Part shown: positions 10,906 through 21,985 of the stretch, one piece after another | How positions within the stretch are numbered: the first letter of the stretch is position 1 | How the letters are laid out: the number at the start of each line of letters is the position of its first letter | Source of the DNA: Hirundichthys speculiger | Lineage: Eukaryota; Chordata; Actinopteri; Beloniformes; Exocoetidae | NCBI GenBank assembly: GCA_018398805.1 | Contig: JAGFBZ010000012.1 | Coordinates: 1,952,001-2,016,000 of the forward strand | DNA length: 64,000 nucleotides | Direction of reading: 5' to 3' | Translations under genes and position numbers: made by a program | Notes under the pieces: model-generated | Databases searched by the model: none | What the model saw: the letters and a program-made list of their open reading frames with translations, nothing else | Told to the model about the DNA's origin: nothing

Positions 10906-10992
10906 GTCCGAGGACTTCAAAGATGCCCTGTTAGATAATGTCTCATGATCTCAGCCTCTTCTAACTCACTCCTCTGGTTGCTCCCGATTCAG

Positions 10993-11097
10993 AGAAAGGA
11001 AATCTCCTCCCACGTGGACTCTGGTGTCACCCCGTCTTCAGTGACACATTTCACAGTTTCTAAAGTTTCTCTCCCCAAACACGAACCGAGCCACGAG
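10993..11097 (+). CDS. ttn: titin exon, Z-disc linker
   Basis: A 105-base phase 0-0 exon encoding RKEISSHVDSGVTPSSVTHF then TVSKVSLPKHEPSHE. It matches the vertebrate HFTVSKISVPKTEHGYE linker after the Z-repeats. Confidence 0.93.
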
Positions 11098-11667
11098 GTA
11101 AGAGGATCGGGCGCGGGTCCGAACCCTTCATCTCCATCTTAACTCCATCTTAACTCGCAGCGTCGCCCATCCTAAAACCCGATGGCTGCGCCTGCAGCAT
11201 TGTTGCCGACCGGCTGCGGCTGTTAACCGATCCTCCCGGTTTCACCTAATCCGGCTTCAGCTCGGCTTTCTGGATCCAGACGCCTCTCGCTTCATGATCC
11301 CGTCCGGGTTTCAACCCTCGGCCAGCAAATCTGTAGAACGACACGTTAACAGTCATCTGCTCAGTGTCACTTTGAAAAACCATGTTGTTTATTGACAGAT
11401 GGTCAAACCGGCCGTAACTGACTGGTTACTGGTTGCGGTTGGCATGGATGCAGCCCTGCCGGAGCAGATGGGACACCTCCAGGTGTCTCCATGGGCTTGT
11501 TGGAGCAGCTCCAGAGAGAGCGAGGCTCAATAAAACACTCTGGATCCAGATTCAGATCACTCCAGTTAACCACAGCTTAGGCCACAGCTCACAGCTGCTA
11601 ACATCTTGTTTTTGAGTCGTCCTCCACCAAGACCAGCTCTGCTCGCTTGGTTTTGAGATTTTTGTCT
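11098..11667 (+). other. titin intron
   Basis: Intron sequence before the transposon at 11676; I recognise nothing in it. Confidence 0.6.
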
Positions 11668-11675
11668 GTCCTGAC

Positions 11676-12805
11676 CAGTGTTGTACCTGAACAAAAGTTC
11701 ACGAACTATTTCATATTTTTCGCGAACATGAACTGAGCGCACTCTCTTTCTCCTTCACCAGCGGGGGGCGTGAACGAGTTCATTTAGGCAGTTGTGAACG
11801 ACGCTCTTTCAAAGTTCACGCACGGTCAAAACCGTTCCAGGTTTCCAGCGAACCCCATTTAAAATCCACCACAAACGAGCCTGATATGTATCTGAGGAAA
11901 CCAATCAAACATGGCAACACGGCTGTCGCTGCTGTCACGCTAACAATTACGTCATCAAACATTTAAAACGATCATGAAGGAAGATGAAAGCTACAGTTAC
12001 CCAGAAATAAAGACCTGTTTTTGTCTTATAATAAAGACCATTTGGCAACAAGTTTTTCCTCATATTTTTCATCTACAGTAGAGCAGTGATTCCCAAAGTG
12101 TGGGCCGCGGCCCCCTGGTGGGCCGTCATGGGACTGCAGGTGGGCTGTGAGAGGTCATTAAAATTAAACAAATATGTTTTAAATCCTCTATCTATTTTAA
12201 ATATGTTTTTAATTACTGTAAAATATTCATGACATGATTAAAAAAAACATGAAGAAGTAATAAAACAAACCAGTGTTATTCTACTGTCATCTTAGCTTAA
12301 TATGACAAGTGTCACCTTATTTGTTGACCCCTTACATTAATATCGGATCATGGTTCCTGGTCCTGTATGTTGATCACAGTTGTGATTAAAGGTTTCGGTG
12401 GGTTGTGGAGATTTTTCACATTTCAAATTGGTCCTTGTTCTGAAGTTTGGGAATGGCTGCTGTAGAAAGAAGCTGATAGGGAGATTACAGTTTTACATGA
12501 GCTGTCCCTTCAATGCTAATATGAACCCTGGTTGGTTTAGGATTCAGAACTGGACCAATAGTTTTCGACAGTTAAAATGGATAAAATAATTGCCGTTTGT
12601 GGTGGTGTAGTATATGGGCAGCGGTAATCATTTTGAACAAATAATTGCTCACATTAAAAAACATTAAACATTAAAAAAAAGATTTTTTTTAAAAATGAAC
12701 TATTTAGTTCATTTTTTGAAATGGTGAACCGAACTAGTTAATTTTAATTTTTTGTGAACTATGAACTGAACTAGTTCGTTTAGAAAGTGAACTCGCCCAA
12801 CACTG
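11676..12805. mobile_element. hAT-like element with nested insertion
   Basis: Starts CAGTGTTGTACCTGAAC and ends CGCCCAACACTG. Flanking 8-mers are GTCCTGAC (11668-11675) and GTCCCGAC (12806-12813), one mismatch. Internal motifs GAACTAGTTC and GTGAACTATGAACTG recur. A family B element lies inside at 12084-12459. Confidence 0.82.
12084..12459. mobile_element. hAT-like element (family B), nested
   Basis: Starts CAGTGATTCCCAAAGTGTGG and ends AGTTTGGGAATGGCTG, imperfectly inverted ends. Flanking 8-mers CAGTAGAG and CTGTAGAA agree at six of eight positions. It is the fuller copy of the element nested at 9559. Confidence 0.78.
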
Positions 12806-13067
12806 GTCCCGACCACCAGAACCAAACAGCAGGAGCTTGTTGGTGGAGGCGACGTTCAGCGGCAGCACCCTGAACACGCCGCTGATAAACGCTTTCACCT
12901 GCCGTAGCTGGTTCCGTTTCTTTCACGGACTGTTAAACCTTCTCCTCCATGCTTCCCTGGTGCCACTCAGACCGCCTCTTCACCCACTAACCCTCAGCAG
13001 AGCGTTGGCGCTCGTGTTTGTTCTGGTCGATGGTCGATGGTTAATGCTGCTCTCGTTGGCCGGTCAG

Positions 13068-13304
13068 GTGTCCATCGCCGGCTCCGCCTTCGCTGTTCTG
13101 CACAAGGAGCTGTCCTCCCCCTCCGCTGCCAGGAAGGTCATCAAGCCGGTCAAGTCCCCCAGTCCGTCTCGCAGGGTGACGGTGGAGGCGCGGGTCACGC
13201 CGGAGCCCCTCCCACCGCCGTTCAGGGACGCCAGATATCAAAGGCAGTTTGAGGGCGGGACTTATGCAGTGAGTGAGGAGGAGTTTGAGGACTGGGAGCC
13301 TCAG
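13068..13304 (+). CDS. ttn: titin exon, Z-disc linker before Z3
   Basis: A 237-base phase 0-0 exon encoding VSIAGSAFAVLHKELSSPSA followed by a KPVKSPSPSRR stretch. It matches the vertebrate SIAGSAIATLQKELS linker. A second good in-frame donor, GCA|gtgagt at 13268, could end the exon 36 bases earlier; the acidic VSEEEFEDWEPQ tail would then be skipped. Confidence 0.88.
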
Positions 13305-13597
13305 GTTGGTCCCCCCGCTGCTGTCCTCCTCCGTCTTTTCACTTTAACCCCCGTGTGGACTTTCACCTCAGTTCCCCTCTTCACCGTAACGCCGCGGCCA
13401 ATCACACGCCGCTTATTCATGAAGACTCCTCCACCTCTTCCTCCTGTCTTCACTTGCTGATCTCCATCCTTCTGTCCCCTCTGCAGGAGTTTATGTGTCC
13501 TAACCAGCTTCCTCCCTCCATCCTCACAGAGCACCGCCGCTGGCAGACGCCTCAGAGTTTTCTGTGTTTCACTCCTTCCTGTTGTTGTTTTTCTCAG

Positions 13598-13657
13598 GAA
13601 GTGGCTGCAGTGCCCACCAGAGCCCAGGAGCCTTCGGTTCCCCCAACCATTGTTGCT
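13598..13657 (+). CDS. ttn: titin small exon before Z3
   Basis: A 60-base phase 0-0 exon encoding EVAAVPTRAQEPSVPPTIVA, ending at GCT|gtgagt. It corresponds to the vertebrate EIPVTPPTLVSG lead-in to the next Ig. Confidence 0.88.
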
Positions 13658-13799
13658 GTGAGTACCTCACCTGTCCACTTCCCATGTGCCTCTATTAAAA
13701 CACGACACCTGTCGTACGTCTGTGACTGACATTTCTGCTCAGTTTTCGTTTAAACTGAGAAGAATAATTGACCTAAATTCAGTTCATTTCTGTACCAGC

Positions 13800-14035
13800 T
13801 CAAAGCAAAAGTCATCTAAAGGCGAAATTCAGCGCAGTTCAGCTAAATTAAATTAAATCTAATTTGCTATGTAATGCCAGTTAATAAATAAAAAAACAGC
13901 CCAGCCAGGAAACTCAACACAGAGCATTGAATCTCCCACAGCACCAGGCGACAGTGGGAAGGAAAAACTCCCCGTTCACAGGAACAAACCGCCTTGATCT
14001 GAATTCAGAAAAAGCCTGTTCACAGCCCCTTTATG
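13800..14035. repeat. dispersed repeat with the GGCGACAGTGGGAAGGAAAA motif
   Basis: The stretch with CAGCACCAGGCGACAGTGGG and AAGGAAAAACTCCCCGTTCA resembles a repeat I recall as widespread in spiny-rayed fish. Boundaries are approximate and the class was not determined. Confidence 0.5.
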
Positions 14036-14059
14036 ATAAAGTATAATGACACTGATCAT

Positions 14060-15022
14060 TAGGGCTGTAGTGATACACTAATCTCATGATACGATACGAT
14101 ACACGATATTCGGCTTATGATACGATATATATTGATATTCATCTTACAATACATTTACATCATTTTCCAAAAGATTTTAAAGAGACCAGTGGCCAGGTTA
14201 CATTATGTTTTTTAATTAGGAATTTATTATTCCGAATTAAATAATTCAGAATTAAATTATTTTCCTTTGAATTTACATGGAAAACAAACTTACTCGATTA
14301 GCAACAACATGGAGGACTACATTATTAGCATCCTTTTTGGATTTGTTTTGATTTTATTTCGACATGATGTTGTCTTGCTGCACGACAACATCATGTCAAT
14401 GATTTTTTTTCGAAAACAAGCCCAGCACGGAATATAAGCGTCATCGCGACAGACGGGCAAGGGAACGAGCATGCGCAGAAAGACCGGAATAAATTTAAAG
14501 CGGAATGAGTGTTTACATGACCGCGGAATTATTCTATTCAGATTTAAAATCAGAATAAACCCGCCACTTACTTCGGAATTAAGTTTAATTTGGAATGGAC
14601 ATTTTCATTCGGAATTAGGTGTTTACATGGTAATTTTTAATAATTTTAAATCGGATTTAATTTCAATTCTGAATTAAAGAGGAATTAAACTTCCCATGTA
14701 AATGCACTGAAAGTGATTTTGGTGACATCTTGTGAGTGTTCCAATGACTTTGTTTGAATTAATTGAACTGAAAGCATCAATTACACATTATATGGCTGAC
14801 AGACAGCTTGCAAATGCTGGACAAAATGATTAAAAGATTTGTTGAGAAAAATAGTTTCATTTATTTAAACAGTAGAAATTTTGCTTGCAAGCTTTTAAAG
14901 GTGGGACACGGGGGTTTAGAAAGAAGCTTAGAATATCGATACCCGCGGCTGAAAAATCGATTATCTCTGGGGAAATAAAATATCAATGTATATCGCTGAA
15001 TCGATAAAATCGCTCAGCTCTA
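14060..15022. mobile_element. hAT-like MITE, family A (copy 3), with nested insertion
   Basis: Starts TAGGGCTGTAGTGATACAC and ends AAAATCGCTCAGCTCTA, with perfect 8-bp duplications CTGATCAT (14052-14059, 15023-15030). The family A body is interrupted by unrelated sequence at 14187-14709. Confidence 0.9.
14187..14709. mobile_element. nested element, no clear target duplication
   Basis: An insertion of about 523 bp with ends CAGTGGCCAGGTTACAT and ATGTAAATGCACTG, partly inverted. Compared with other family A copies (GGGACAAAGTG), host sequence resumes with no obvious duplicated bases. Inside are many AATT/GGAATTA motifs that can pair with each other. Confidence 0.7.
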
Positions 15023-15424
15023 CTGATCATGTGTCTTCTTTCATCATCAGCCCAGAACTAATTAGATTTCCATCAGACTTTTGGTCGTATTGCTAAAATT
15101 GTTTATCGTGTGCGAGTGCCGGTGTTGTTAGAACTCACATTCAAGTTAAAGTTTGCGTGTTTGTACTGCAAGAATCGCTCACTGTGATTTCCAAGTGGAA
15201 TCTCTGGGTTGGAGACACAAAAACAATGAACTAGAAGACTCGAGAAGTCATGATCTGTAGCTGTAATTCTTAAAGAGATATCAATCGTCTCCCACAAGTT
15301 GATCTCTTCCGATTTCCAAGAAGAAGCTGGAACGACATGTATGATAGGGAAATTAAAAAATTGTGTCTGCTAAAGGGGAAAAAAGCTGAAACGAGAATCT
15401 GACGGCGCTGCCGTTTCCTTTCAG

Positions 15425-15683
15425 GCCCTGAAAAACCTGACGGTGACGGAGGGCGAGTCTGTGACCCTGGAGTGCCAGATCGGCGGCCAGCCCGCCCCGG
15501 AGATCATGTGGTTCAGAGAAGATTACAAAATCGAGAGTTCAATTGACTTCCAGATCAGCTACGACAACGGATTCGCCCGGATGGTGATCCGCGAGGCGTT
15601 CGCCGAAGACAGCGGTCGCTTCACTTGCACCGCCACTAACCAGGCAGGAACCATCAGCACCTCCTGCTACCTGCTCGTCAAAG
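15425..15683 (+). CDS. ttn: titin exon, Ig Z3
   Basis: A 259-base exon, phase 0 to 1. It encodes ALKNLTVTEGESVTLECQIG and then a full Ig with EIMWFREDYKIESS, EDSGRFTCTATNQAG and CYLLVK. Cysteine, tryptophan and DSGxxTC positions are intact. Confidence 0.95.
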
Positions 15684-15854
15684 GTAACTGGTCCAGATGT
15701 TACGTGTAAATCTGCAGACACACCGCGGTCTCACGGCTGACTTCAGCGTGGAATGATCTTAATTTGGGATTGGGATCTTTATTTGGATTGATCATGGGTA
15801 AACATGCAAAAAACAAGATAATCAGGTTTCATGCAGAAGTTCCCTGTTTTGTAG

Positions 15855-15924
15855 TGTCAGAGGAGATCGAGAGCAGAGAGGAGACGATGACCGTCACAGA
15901 AACCGGAATCGCACAGGCACAGAC
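15855..15924 (+). CDS. ttn: titin small linker exon
   Basis: A 70-base exon, phase 1 to 2, encoding VSEEIESREETMTVTETGIA then QAQ. It matches the vertebrate VSEEFEKETTAVTE linker after Z3. Confidence 0.9.
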
Positions 15925-16019
15925 GTGAGTTTTGAACATCTCAGCTCTCTTCAAACCAACCAGGACGCCGACATCGTTGCCAGAGCCATGGTATTTAATC
16001 AGTTTCCTGCTTCATTCAG

Positions 16020-16217
16020 TGTTTCCGTCGAGACAAAGCAGCAGATAGTGACAGAGGTGACTGCGGGAGAGTCCGCCGCTCCCTTCTTCATCCACAAACC
16101 TGTGGTCCAGAAGCTGGTGGAAGGAGGAAGCGTCATGTTTGAGTGTCAGATCGGAGGAAACCCCAAACCTCACATCATCTGGAAGAAGAATGGCGTGCCG
16201 CTCACCACTGGATACAG
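16020..16217 (+). CDS. ttn: titin exon, linker and first part of next Ig
   Basis: A 198-base exon, phase 2 to 2, starting after TTCATTCAG. It encodes TVSVETKQQIVTEVTAGESA then PFFIHKPVVQKLVEGGSVMF. It ends at GGA TAC AG|gtgctc inside the Ig, as in the vertebrate gene. Confidence 0.92.
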
Positions 16218-16228
16218 GTGCTCATCAC

Positions 16229-16251
16229 TCATCACTAACCCTAACCCTAAC
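16229..16251. repeat. short telomere-like stretch
   Basis: CTAACC-type hexamers in the intron, about four units. Similar short stretches occur at about 29614, 43193 and 44508. Confidence 0.7.
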
Positions 16252-16321
16252 CCTGTGAATGGAAAGTACCATTTTTCTTAGAAGGTTGCGTGATATAACG
16301 TGTTTTGGTTTTTGCCTTCAG

Positions 16322-16463
16322 ATACAAAGTCGCTTACAAGAAGGAGACTGGAGAATGCAGACTGGAGATCTCCATGACCTTCGCCGATGATGCCGGAGAA
16401 TACTCTGTCTTTGCTAAGAATCCTCATGGAGAAGCCTCGGCCTCCGCCAGCCTGCTGAGGAAG
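16322..16463 (+). CDS. ttn: titin exon, second part of Ig (1-base deletion)
   Basis: Entered in phase 2. It encodes RYKVAYKKETGECRLEISMT, then the Ig end with DDAGEYSVFAKNPHG. The end reads CTG CTG AGG AAG|gt, phase 0, but the next exon needs phase 1. One G missing at 16457/16458 explains this and restores SLLEE, the conserved vertebrate sequence. Confidence 0.9.
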
Positions 16464-16543
16464 GTACCGGCATCCTTCTGTCTTTCGTTTGCTCTGAAAT
16501 CATTGTTGGACCGGTGCCTCATGGCGTGAACATCTGTTTACAG

Positions 16544-16698
16544 AGCAATATGAAGCCTACATGAAGCAGTTTGAAGTGACACAAAAAACCGAAGTGACGA
16601 CGACAGTGATCCAGGTCCAGGAGCCCTCTGTGGTTGTGAGCCAGTATGAGCTGGAGCAGAGGAGGAGGACCACCCCCATGAGCTTTGTCTCAGAGACG
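16544..16698 (+). CDS. ttn: titin linker exon
   Basis: A 155-base exon, phase 1 to 0, after TTTACAG. It encodes EQYEAYMKQFEVTQKTEVTT then VIQVQEPSVVVSQYELEQ, matching the vertebrate ADYELLMKSQ linker. If the upstream base is not missing, the acceptor two bases downstream would also keep the frame. Confidence 0.88.
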
Positions 16699-16787
16699 GT
16701 ACCTTCCTTCTGCACATCTGGAGCTCTGTTCGCTGTCTGACTGAGTAATATGTAGTTCCCACTCAAAGCTCAAATCTGTTTCTGCAG

Positions 16788-17015
16788 GAGTTCCTCATTT
16801 CAGCCTTTGAAGAGAGGATCATCCAGGAGATTGAGCTCCGCATCATGAGAATCACCTACAGAGAGCTGATCACAGAGGACGGAGAGATTGTGGTGACTGT
16901 TGCAGATGGGGAGGCCGTGCAGCCGGCCTTTGAGACACCCGTCAAAAACTACAGGATCGTGGAGGGAATGGGCGTCACCTTCCACTGCAAGATGGGAGGA
17001 GTCCCACTGCCAAAG
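16788..17015 (+). CDS. ttn: titin exon, helical linker and first part of Ig
   Basis: A 228-base phase 0-0 exon encoding EFLISAFEERIIQEIELRIM through KNYRIVEGMGVTFHCKMGGV. It matches the vertebrate SSFEERLIKEIEYRI linker and the start of the next Ig. Confidence 0.94.
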
Positions 17016-17174
17016 GTGAGAAAAGTTCCTCTTAAACTTACCTTCACCAAGAAGACCTCCTCCAAGACTTTCCCTATCAGAAAGCAAGCGTGTGACCGTT
17101 TCCAGCTCCTCTCCTGAAAAACTCAGGTTGAACCTGATACTGAGAGCTTCAAAGTCTCTTCTGTCTTGTTCTAG

Positions 17175-17417
<243 letters not shown>

Positions 17418-17775
17418 TAAGTCTTTAAGACCAAGACACAAAAGAGGAAGCTCTCCTTTGAAGGCTGAAGCTGAAAAAAGGAATATTTTGTTCAGAACAA
17501 TGACGTTACAACCGATGAAGTGAATGTTTTGAGAATGGGAACCTTTATAGATTGTTGCAGGTCTTCATTTTGTTTCACATGTGAACAATTTTGCTTCACC
17601 TATTGCGTTTTCTGTATCTCTGGTTAGAGCACGAAGCTTAAAAAATTGAGAAAGGTTTGAATTTTGGAACTATAGCTGCTGTAGAGGCAGATATTTTATT
17701 CTGACCTGGTAACTTGGTATGCATCGTCATTGGCTACATATAATGAGGTACGGTTCTGACGCGTCCTCTTCCCAG

Positions 17776-18008
17776 GTCTACATCTCCTCGTTCCTTGAGC
17801 CGTTCGCCTGGCCGTTCTCCCAGCCGCTCGCCTGGACGCTCCCCGGCCCGCAGGCTCGATGAGACGGACGAGGCTCAGCTGGAAAGACTTTACAAACCTG
17901 TGTTCGTCATGAAGCCGTCTTCAGTCAAATGCTCTGAGGGACAAACCGCCAGATTCGACTTGAAGGTTGTGGGCAGACCAATGCCCGAGACGTACTGGTT
18001 CCACAACG
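17776..18008 (+). CDS. ttn: titin exon, SP repeats and first part of Ig
   Basis: A 233-base exon, phase 2 to 1. It begins RSTSPRSLSRSPGRSPSRSP, a run of SPxRSP repeats likely to be phosphorylated, then RRLDETDEAQLERLYKPVFV, nearly the same as in other vertebrates, and the start of an Ig ending ETYWFHNG. Confidence 0.96.
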
Positions 18009-18092
18009 GTAAGAAAAACAGCCTTCAACAAGTTCTGCCTTCACATGTTGCATTAGCCTCCAGTAGAAATACATTTCTCCTCCTCTTTCCAG

Positions 18093-18257
18093 GACAACAA
18101 GTGGTGAATGACTACACACACAAGATTGTGATCAAAGAGGACGGGATACAGTCCTTGATTATTGTCCCAGCCATGCCGCAAGACTCCGGCGAGTGGACAG
18201 TTGTCGCTCAGAACAGAGCTGGACGGACGTCTGTATCTGTTACACTCAATGTTGAAG
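18093..18257 (+). CDS. ttn: titin exon, second part of Ig
   Basis: A 165-base phase 1-1 exon encoding GQQVVNDYTHKIVIKEDGIQ through DSGEWTVVAQNRAG. It completes the Ig begun in the preceding exon. Confidence 0.96.
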
Positions 18258-18355
18258 GTACGGCTGTCCCACAGATTTACTGTACCACATTATACTTATG
18301 ATTCTTTGAAGTCAGGTTATTAACTGCTGTGTTCCTTTTTGGGGGGGATTCACAG

Positions 18356-18524
18356 CTCGTGAAAGCCTGACTAGACCACACTTTATTGAAAAGCTGAAGA
18401 ACATTACCGTGAAGCAGGGCACTCTGGTTGCTCTGGCTGTCAAAGCCATTGGAAACCCCCTGCCTGATATTGTCTGGCTGAAAAACAGTGACATCATTAC
18501 CCCACAGAAGCACCCACATATCAA
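18356..18524 (+). CDS. ttn: titin exon, first part of Ig
   Basis: A 169-base exon, phase 1 to 2. It encodes ARESLTRPHFIEKLKNITVK and on to DIVWLKNSDIITPQKHPH, matching the vertebrate MFVEKLKNVNIKEG Ig. Confidence 0.95.
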
Positions 18525-18631
18525 GTATGTATCTATAAATTAGCTGTAAAGGCTCTTCTGAGCCTTTAAAGCATTTGTTTAAATGGTGACTGACTTGATA
18601 TTAATGTATTCTGGCTGGTTGCTTATTCTAG

Positions 18632-20325
18632 GATTGATGGCACCAAAGGAGAGGCCAAATTCCAGATTCCTACAGCTGCCGGCTCAGACAGCGCCTGGTA
18701 CACCGCTACAGCCATCAACAAGGCTGGCAGGGACACAACCCGCTGCAGAGTCAATGTTGAGGTGGACTCGACTGCCCCTCATGTTGAGAGGAAGCTCATT
18801 ATTCCTAAAGGAACCTACAAAGCCAAAGAGATCGCTCCTCCAGAGGTGGAGCCCCTTCACCTGAGGTATGGCCAAGAGCAATGGGAGGAAGGTGACCTTT
18901 ATGACAAAGAGAAGCAGCAGAAACCACAGTTCAAGAAGAAGCTGACTTCTATCAGGATGAAGCGTTTCGGTCCAGCTCATTTTGAATGCAGACTGACCCC
19001 TATTGGAGACCCCACTATGGTGGTGGAGTGGCTGCATGACGGCAAACCTCTGGCTGCTGCCAACAGGCTGCGCATGGTCAACGAGTTTGGCTACTGCAGC
19101 CTGGACTACGAAGTTGCTTATGCCAGAGACAGCGGCGTCATCACCTGCAGAGCTAGCAACAAGTTTGGAGTCGACCAGACCTCGGCCACCCTGATCGTCA
19201 AGGATGAGAAGGGCCTCATTGAGGAATCACAGCTTCCCGAAGGCAGGAAGGGAGCGTACAGAGTCGATGAGATTGAGCGCAGTGTTCACGAGGGAGGACC
19301 CACTGGAGTCAGCGGGGAGGAATCTGAGAAGACAAAACCTGAAATTGTCCTTCTTCCTGAACCAGTCAGAGTGGTGGAAGGTGAAGTTGCACGATTCCGC
19401 TGCAGAGTGACCGGCTATCCAGCTCCAAAGGTGAACTGGTACCTCAACGGACAACTCATACGCAAGAGCAAGAGATACAGACTCCAATATGATGGTATTT
19501 ACTACCTGGAAATTGTTGACGTCAAGTCTTATGACTTAGGCGAGGTCAGGGTAGTTGCAGACAATCCTTTAGGCACAACTGAACACACAGTGAAGTTGGA
19601 GATCAAACAGAGAGAGGACTTTAGATCAGTCCTGCGTCGTGCTCCAGAAGCGAGGGCAACTGAGGGCCTGCACGAATCTGGCAGAATCGGATTTGACGTT
19701 GTGAAAGTGGACCGACCCGGAGAGGCCTCCCAGGACAGAGAAGTCGTTAAACTCCGTAAGACACAGAGAATTGTTCATGAGAAGACCTCAGAGGAGTCAG
19801 ATGAGCTGAAGAGCAAGTTCAAACGCAGAACAGAGGAGGGTTTCTATGAGTCCATTTCTGCTATGGAGTTCAGGTCTCGCAAGAAGGACGAATCTTATGA
19901 AGATCTGCTGAAGAAGACCAAGGATGAGCTGCTTCATCACATGAAAGAGAAAGAAGAGGCTGAAAGGAGGAGGCTGGAGGAAGAGGGCAAAATCACAATC
20001 CCCACTATCAAACCAGAGAGAGTCCAGCTCTCCCCTAGCATGGAAGCCCCCAAGATCTTGGAACGCATTGCAAGCAAGACTGTTGCTCCAATGGAAGAGG
20101 TCCGTTTCCGAGTCAGAGTCGTTGGCAGACCAGAACCTGAGTGCCAGTGGTTCAAGAACGGCATTCAGCTGGAGAAGTCAGACCGTATTTACTGGTACTG
20201 GCCTGAGGATCATGTGTGTGAGCTGGTGATCAGAGACGTCACAGTGGAGGATTCTGCTAGCATCATGGTCAAGGCCATGAACATCGCCGGAGAGTCCTCG
20301 AGCCACGCCTTCCTGCTTGTGCAAG
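18632..20325 (+). CDS. ttn: titin large exon, Z/I-junction Ig domains
   Basis: A 1694-base uninterrupted exon, phase 2 to 1. It holds the rest of one Ig ([20 protein letters not shown]), the linker [20 protein letters not shown], one Ig with [20 protein letters not shown], a second with [20 protein letters not shown], a charged coiled-coil-like linker ([20 protein letters not shown]), and a third with [20 protein letters not shown], ending FLLVQ. Very close to other vertebrate titins and free of frame errors. Confidence 0.98.
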
Positions 20326-20414
20326 GTAAACTGGCTTTACCCAAAAATGTCCAGTAACACACTCATGTCCTGATATTTCTTTTATCAGTCTCAGTTCATA
20401 TTTTCATTTTGCAG

Positions 20415-20694
20415 CCAAGGCAGCAGTCAGCTTCACGCAGAACCTAGAAGATGCCAGTGCCGATGAGAAGGACCATGGTGACCTTCGAGTGTGAAACCAA
20501 TGAACCTTTCGTCAAAGTCAAATGGCTCAAGAACAATGTTGAGATCTTCTCCGGTGAGAAATACAGGATGCACTCTGACAGAAAGGTGCACTTCCTGTCT
20601 GTGCTGGTGATTGACATGAAGGATGATGCAGAATACACCTGCGTGGTGGTAGACGATGAGGATGTCAGGACAAGTGCAAAGCTCCACGTTGAAG
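20415..20694 (+). CDS. ttn: titin exon, I-band Ig (frameshift near 20473)
   Basis: A phase 1-1 Ig exon of 280 bases, not divisible by three. It starts AKAAVSFTQNLEDASADEKD, and after GAGAAGGACC the frame changes to MVTFECETNEPFVKVKW. Either two bases are missing (restoring DEKDTMVTF, as in vertebrates) or one is extra. The rest of the Ig is normal to KLHVEG. Confidence 0.93.
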
Positions 20695-20785
20695 GTAGGT
20701 ACCCTTGACTCTCATCTTAAGTTGAATTTAAATCCATTCGGATGTGACTGGAAGACCGTGGTTGTTGATGGCGCTCTGTACCCAG

Positions 20786-21052
20786 GTGCTGCCCTGGAGA
20801 TCATCCAACAGTTGGAGAACATCGAGGTGCCAGAGACCTACGCTGGAGAGTTTGAGGTCGAGCTGTCTCGTGAAGATACCGAAGGCACTTGGTTCTTTGG
20901 AGACAAGGAGCTCTCTCCCAGCAGTAAATATGTCATGTACTCCCGCCGAGGAAGACACTCGCTGTCCGTCAAGGATGTCAAGAAAGAAGACCAGGGGAAA
21001 TATACCTTTGTATGTGGAGATCTGAGGACCAGCGCATCACTGAAGATGAAAT
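20786..21052 (+). CDS. ttn: titin exon, I-band Ig
   Basis: A 267-base phase 1-1 exon encoding GAALEIIQQLENIEVPETYA through DQGKYTFVCGDLRTSASLKM. One complete short I-band Ig. Confidence 0.95.
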
Positions 21053-21289
21053 GTAAGCTTGACATGGGGAAAGTATGTGTTGTGACTGGTTATCAGATAT
21101 TTTTCCTTCCTGTGTCCTGATTTACCAGTATAATTGAGGTTTCTGCTAGCGGTTACTAAATTTATAGCTTTTAGAGGATCAACTTCTTCCTCTTTTGAAT
21201 TAGAGGTTGAAGTTCTCTTCTCACCTTATTGCATGTTTGGTGATTCCCTGGTCACAATGGTGTACTTTGACAGTGCTTCTCTTGTTCAG

Positions 21290-21562
21290 TGCGCCCAGTG
21301 ACCCTCATGCAGCCCCTGGCCGATCTCACAGTATGTGAGGGCGACATTGCTCAGCTGGAGGTCAGGTTCTCTCAGGAGAACGTTGAGGGAACCTGGATGA
21401 AGAGCGGCCAGGCCATTTCCGCCTCAGACCGCGTCCACATTGTCATCGACAAACTGGTTCACAAGCTGCTGGTGGAGAATGTCAGCAGAGAAGATGCTGC
21501 CTCCTACTCTTTTGTGGTTCCAGCTCATGACATCTCCACATCAGGAAAACTCAACGTTCAAA
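21290..21562 (+). CDS. ttn: titin exon, I-band Ig
   Basis: A 273-base phase 1-1 exon encoding LRPVTLMQPLADLTVCEGDI through EDAASYSFVVPAHDISTSGK. It matches the vertebrate QKVCEGDIVQLEVKV Ig. Confidence 0.95.
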
Positions 21563-21649
21563 GTAGGTGTTCAAAATGGTCATTAGTATTAACACCACCT
21601 GAGGACCCCTTTGGCTCCTTTCATTGATATGTTCTGCCTCTCTTCACAG

Positions 21650-21913
21650 CTATTGAAATTGTAACACCACTGAAGGACGTGTCCTCCATCGAGGGCACCA
21701 AGGCTGTCCTGGAGGCCAAGATCTCCGCTCAGGACATCAGCGCTGTCAAATGGTACCACAACGACAAACCGCTGACGCCCAGCGACCGAATCCAGATGGT
21801 GGCAAAGGGTGCCAAGCAGCGTCTGGTCTTCACCAGGACCCACGCCTCAGATCAAGGACGTTACAAACTGGTGGTCGGCAAAGTCGACACCAGCTGCAGT
21901 CTGACTGTAGAAC
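21650..21913 (+). CDS. ttn: titin exon, I-band Ig
   Basis: A 264-base phase 1-1 exon with ITPLKDV-type start (IEIVTPLKDVSSIEGTKAVL) and SDQGRYKLVVGKVDTSCSL. One Ig. Confidence 0.95.
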
Positions 21914-21985
21914 GTAAGATGTTTTTCCTTTTACCTCTCAAGATTCTGTCTTAGTTTCCTGGTTCTAATAATGTTGTTATTACAG

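Noticed and set aside
10395..10920. Minus-strand frames rich in GDL repeats
   Set aside because: Shadows of the 9-bp repeat and of the plus-strand Z-repeat exon.
15961..15990. Possible 27-base microexon GACGCCGAC..GCCATG|gtattt
   Set aside because: It would keep phase, but the encoded text in that phase has no titin similarity and the direct junction 15924-16020 fits.
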